DNA of 10,294 bases from Verrucomicrobiaceae bacterium UBA2429 (GTDB lineage: Bacteria > Verrucomicrobiota > Verrucomicrobiia > Verrucomicrobiales > Verrucomicrobiaceae), in contig DDQZ01000002.1 in assembly GCA_002343505.1 (NCBI GenBank), positions 24,833 through 35,126 of the forward strand. The letters are read 5' to 3'. The notes under the pieces were generated by a model. The model worked only from the letters and a program-made list of their open reading frames with translations, ran no database searches and was not told where the DNA came from. The translations under genes were made by a program, and so were the position numbers. Positions 8,263 through 10,294 of this stretch are shown here, piece after piece. The stretch's first letter is position 1; every line of letters begins with the position of its first letter.

Positions 8263-8970
8263 TCATGCGTCCGAGCCTGGCGAGTCGTCAAGATGGGAGG
8301 CCAGATGCTTGCGCAGCTCGTTGCGCGCGCGGAACAGCAGGCTCTTCAAGGCCGGCAGGGACATCCTCAAAATCTCGCATATCTGCTCGTATGGCATCTC
8401 CTCATGCCTGCGCAGAATGACGGCCATGCGCTGCTTCTCCGGCAGCGCGGCGATGGCGCGGTCCAGCGCGTCCTCCAATTCCACCTGCTGGGTGATCTGG
8501 TCAGGAGCGGGCGCGGTGTGGTCGGCGTGCTGGCGCGGCGGATCGTCGTCGTTCTCATTCTCCAGGGGCACCTCATGGCGGCGGCCGCGCCTGCGGGTTT
8601 CATTGAAGACGAGGTTGCGCAGGATGGTGAAAAGCCAGGTGGTGAACTTGGCGGTGGGCTCGTAGCGCGGCGCGCTTTTCCAGACCCGGATGAAGACCTG
8701 CTGGGCGATGTCATGCGCGTCGTCAAGGTTGCCGAGCATCCGGCAGGCGGTGCCGATGACGGTTCCCTGGTGCAACTCGACGAGCTTTTCGAAAGCGCGC
8801 GCGTCACCCTCCTTGACGCGCAGCATGAGCCGGACGTTTTCCTCGTCGTTGGCGAACGCGCTCAACTCCGCCTCCCCGGAGGAGGCGGGCTCGCTTGAGG
8901 ATGGATCGGTCCATTCCGGGTCCGGCATGAGATGGGCGGGCAGCAGCCCCGCCACGCTAGCGGTGCTCAT
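8263..8970 (-). CDS. ECF-type RNA polymerase sigma factor
   Basis: A 235-residue sigma-70 family factor of the extracytoplasmic-function type, which directs RNA polymerase to a dedicated regulon. After a variable, acidic N-terminus (1-45), region 2 spans about 46-130: LMLRVKEGDARAFEKLVELH, then DDAHDIAQQVFIRVW (83-97, core binding) and FTTWLFTILRNLVFNETRRRG (region 2.3/2.4, promoter -10 contacts). A charged linker (131-162, rich in Asp, Glu and Pro) leads to region 4: LPEKQRMAVILRRHEEMPY (176-194) and a helix-turn-helix ending LLFRARNELRKHL. Only regions 2 and 4 are present, as expected for ECF. The start at 8970 is chosen because longer in-frame starts run into the divergent deacetylase gene; 8928 is an alternative. 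No ribosome site is clear. No anti-sigma gene flanks it: a tRNA gene lies downstream, so control is probably unlinked. Confidence 0.93.
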   Translation of the reverse strand: MSTASVAGLLPAHLMPDPEWTDPSSSEPASSGEAELSAFANDEENVRLMLRVKEGDARAFEKLVELHQGTVIGTACRMLGNLDDAHDIAQQVFIRVWKSAPRYEPTAKFTTWLFTILRNLVFNETRRRGRRHEVPLENENDDDPPRQHADHTAPAPDQITQQVELEDALDRAIAALPEKQRMAVILRRHEEMPYEQICEILRMSLPALKSLLFRARNELRKHLASHLDDSPGSDA

Positions 8971-9001
8971 GCCGGCTATCAACCACGCCCGCGCGGCGGA
9001 G

Positions 9002-9042
9002 TTGCGCAAGAGCGCGGCGGTCTTTTTTCTGCCGCGTTGCAA
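9002..9042. promoter_or_regulatory. Interrupted inverted repeat in the sigma factor/deacetylase divergent spacer
   Basis: In the 96-bp spacer between two divergent genes, CGCGGC (9013-9018) pairs with GCCGCG (9031-9036) around a T-rich 12-nt loop, and the outer TTGC (9002-9005) pairs with GCAA (9039-9042). TTGCGCAA at 9002-9009 is itself palindromic. The position suits an operator acting on both promoters, but no clear -35/-10 boxes were found. GC-rich composition makes chance stems likely. Confidence 0.3.
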
Positions 9043-9066
9043 GCCCGCGCAGACTGTGCTTGATGG

Positions 9067-9921
9067 ATGACTGTGACCTTCCGCCATCCCAAGCACGACG
9101 TTTTCATCCCCGACCAGACCGACCCCTGGACCGCGCTGCGGCGCGTGACCCATCTGGGCATCGTCTCGCATCAGGACGACCTGGAGATCGCCGCCTACCA
9201 CGGCATCACCGAGTGCTTTCACAGCGAGGACCAATGGTTCGGCGGCGTGGTCGTCACCGACGGCGGCGGCAGCCCGCGCAAGGGCGACTATGCCAGCCAC
9301 ACCGACGAGGAGATGCGGCAGGTGCGGCTGCTCGAGCAGCGCAAGGCCGCCTATGTGGGCGAATACGGCTTCATGGCCCAGCTCGGTTATCCGAGTGACG
9401 AGATCAAGAAGCAAAGCGACGGCCCTGTGGTGGAGGACTTGAAATTCATCCTCGAGCACGCGCAGCCGGGCACGCTTTACCTGCACAATCCCTGCGACCG
9501 CCATGACACCCATGTGGCCACTTTCCTGCGCTGCCTGGAGGCGCTGCGCGCGCTGCCGCGGGAACTGCGCCCGCAAAAAGTCTATGGCTGCGAAGTCTGG
9601 CGCAAACTGGACTGGCTGCTCACCGGGGACAAGGTCATGCTGCGCGTGGACAAGCACCCGCACCTGCTGCGCCCGCTGCTGGGAGTCTTCGACAGCCAGA
9701 TCAGCGGCGGCAAACGCTACGACCTCGCCGAGGAGGGCCTGCGCCACGCCAACGCCACCTACTTCGACTCCCACACCACGGACAAAACCAGCCTGCTCAC
9801 CTTCGCCATGGACTTGACTCCGCTGGTGCATGACGACTCGCTCGATGTGGACGACTTCACCCTCGGCTTCGTGCGCAGGCTGGAGCAGGATGTGGCGCAG
9901 AGGCTGAAAAAATTCCGCTAA
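9067..9921 (+). CDS. PIG-L family (LmbE-like) deacetylase
   Basis: A 284-residue protein of the PIG-L/LmbE family (COG2120), zinc-dependent enzymes that remove N-acetyl groups from sugars such as GlcNAc linked to inositol, mycothiol precursors or glycans. The first metal motif is SHQDDLE (34-40; H35 and D38 as likely zinc ligands, D37 as likely base), where most family members read AHPDDE. VVVTDGGGSPRKGDY (61-75) forms the conserved core. The second motif DRHDTHV (144-150) supplies H146 and H149. The conserved C-terminal half (YGCEVWRKLDWL, GVFDSQISGGKRYDL, FAMDLTPL) marks a distinct subfamily whose substrate I do not know. There is no signal peptide, so it should be cytoplasmic. An ATG at 9063 is out of frame; 9067 gives the full core. 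SD is weak. The nearest plus-strand gene downstream has its own promoter. Confidence 0.9.
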   Translation: MTVTFRHPKHDVFIPDQTDPWTALRRVTHLGIVSHQDDLEIAAYHGITECFHSEDQWFGGVVVTDGGGSPRKGDYASHTDEEMRQVRLLEQRKAAYVGEYGFMAQLGYPSDEIKKQSDGPVVEDLKFILEHAQPGTLYLHNPCDRHDTHVATFLRCLEALRALPRELRPQKVYGCEVWRKLDWLLTGDKVMLRVDKHPHLLRPLLGVFDSQISGGKRYDLAEEGLRHANATYFDSHTTDKTSLLTFAMDLTPLVHDDSLDVDDFTLGFVRRLEQDVAQRLKKFR

Positions 9922-9945
9922 ATGTCCCGCCGGCGAGAAATGGCA

Positions 9946-9975
9946 TTGACGCGGGACGCGCCGCCCCGCTAAATA
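9946..9975 (+). promoter_or_regulatory. Probable sigma-70-type promoter of the proline-rich gene
   Basis: TTGACG (9946-9951, 5 of 6 to consensus) lies 18 bp from TAAATA (9970-9975), followed by an AT-rich stretch that stands out from the GC-rich background. Transcription would start near 9982, about 40 bp before the ATG at 10022. A 7-bp perfect inverted repeat, GTCCCGC (9924-9930) and GCGGGAC (9951-9957), overlaps the -35 box on its right arm. It could be an operator, or a terminator-like hairpin for the deacetylase gene, though it lacks a T tract. Confidence 0.6.
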
Positions 9976-10021
9976 AACAAAATCGCCGAAATATTCACAC
10001 TCATTCTCCCCTGACATCCAC

Positions 10022-10294
10022 ATGAGCGAAGAAAACACGCCCACCCCGCCGCCGCCCAGCTCGCCGAAAACCTCGGCTGTGCCCCTGAAAAAAGAAACCG
10101 TGCGCATCACCCTGCGCGCGCGCCCCGAAGGCGGAGCCACTGTGCCGCGCGAGGCCACCGCGCCTGTGTCTCCAGTGGAAGGCGGCCTGCCTCCTGCGGA
10201 CACGCCGAAACGCTCCACCGGTCCGGTCCAGCTTCCCTCAGCTCCCCTTCCCCCGCCCGCTCCCAGAGTTGCGCCTCCACCCGCCTCACCGCCG
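10022..10294 (+). CDS. Proline-rich hypothetical protein, N-terminal part (cut by window edge)
   Basis: An open frame of 91 codons from ATG 10022 reaches the window edge without a stop. I translated it by hand. The sequence opens MSEENTPTPPPPSSPKTSA and is low-complexity, rich in Pro, Ala, Ser and Thr. The one non-repetitive stretch is about residues 22-35 (LKKETVRITLRARP), after which Pro/Ala-rich sequence resumes (PLPPPAPRVAPPPASPP). There is no signal peptide or membrane segment in this part. I do not recognise a domain; such a region could be a disordered linker ahead of a folded or membrane domain beyond the window. From memory, similar openings with KKETVRI recur in Verrucomicrobiota proteins, but this was not checked. 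The promoter at 9946-9975 and codon use like that of its neighbours support a real gene. No ribosome site is visible. Confidence 0.75.
   Translation, partial: MSEENTPTPPPPSSPKTSAVPLKKETVRITLRARPEGGATVPREATAPVSPVEGGLPPADTPKRSTGPVQLPSAPLPPPAPRVAPPPASPP

Noticed and set aside
8971..10218. Minus-strand open frame extending the sigma factor to 651 residues
   Set aside because: The extension is antisense to the PIG-L deacetylase, whose motifs are intact, and matches no sigma-factor domain. It reflects GC-rich codon bias.

Overview
This is a GC-rich, gene-dense stretch of a Gram-negative bacterial chromosome. A Kdo transferase implies lipopolysaccharide. A secreted formylglycine-type arylsulfatase, an ECF sigma factor with no neighbouring anti-sigma gene, weak or absent Shine-Dalgarno sequences and a proline-rich gene carrying a KKETVRI segment all suit a Verrucomicrobiota-like (PVC group) host. 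That lineage is an inference from gene content and was not tested by any search. No insertion sequence, phage gene or CRISPR array was seen. The very long antisense reading frames are by-products of the base composition.

Layout. The minus strand at 1-293 carries the start of leuS (leucyl-tRNA synthetase). A 139-bp divergent spacer leads into a plus-strand four-gene cassette (433-3976): a DUF1365 protein; a cyclopropane-fatty-acid-synthase-like SAM methyltransferase that overlaps it as ATGA; a small DUF1475-like membrane protein; and a second SAM methyltransferase closely resembling plant coclaurine N-methyltransferase. An orphan MoxR AAA+ ATPase (3995-5011, minus) converges on this cassette, its stop codon 18 bp away. 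Upstream of moxR is a secreted sulfatase (5142-6584, minus), with three tandem TTCGAAA units in the gap between them. waaA/kdtA (6744-8072, plus) is divergent from the sulfatase. It is followed by tRNA-Glu(UUC) with a strong intrinsic terminator, a minus-strand ECF sigma factor (8263-8970), a divergent PIG-L family deacetylase (9067-9921), and the start of a proline-rich protein (10022 to the window end) with a recognisable promoter overlapped by an inverted repeat.

How the genes work together. Most neighbours are independent housekeeping or envelope genes (leuS, waaA, tRNA-Glu). The exception is the cassette at 433-3976: its close spacing and shared strand suggest one transcript, and its two different SAM methyltransferases plus a small membrane protein suggest an uncharacterised membrane-lipid or amine methylation pathway. 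The FAD-dependent oxidoreductase that usually sits beside DUF1365 and CFA-like genes is absent, and the CFA-like enzyme appears to lack two residues that bind bicarbonate in classical CFA synthase. This cassette is the best candidate in the window for an undescribed system.
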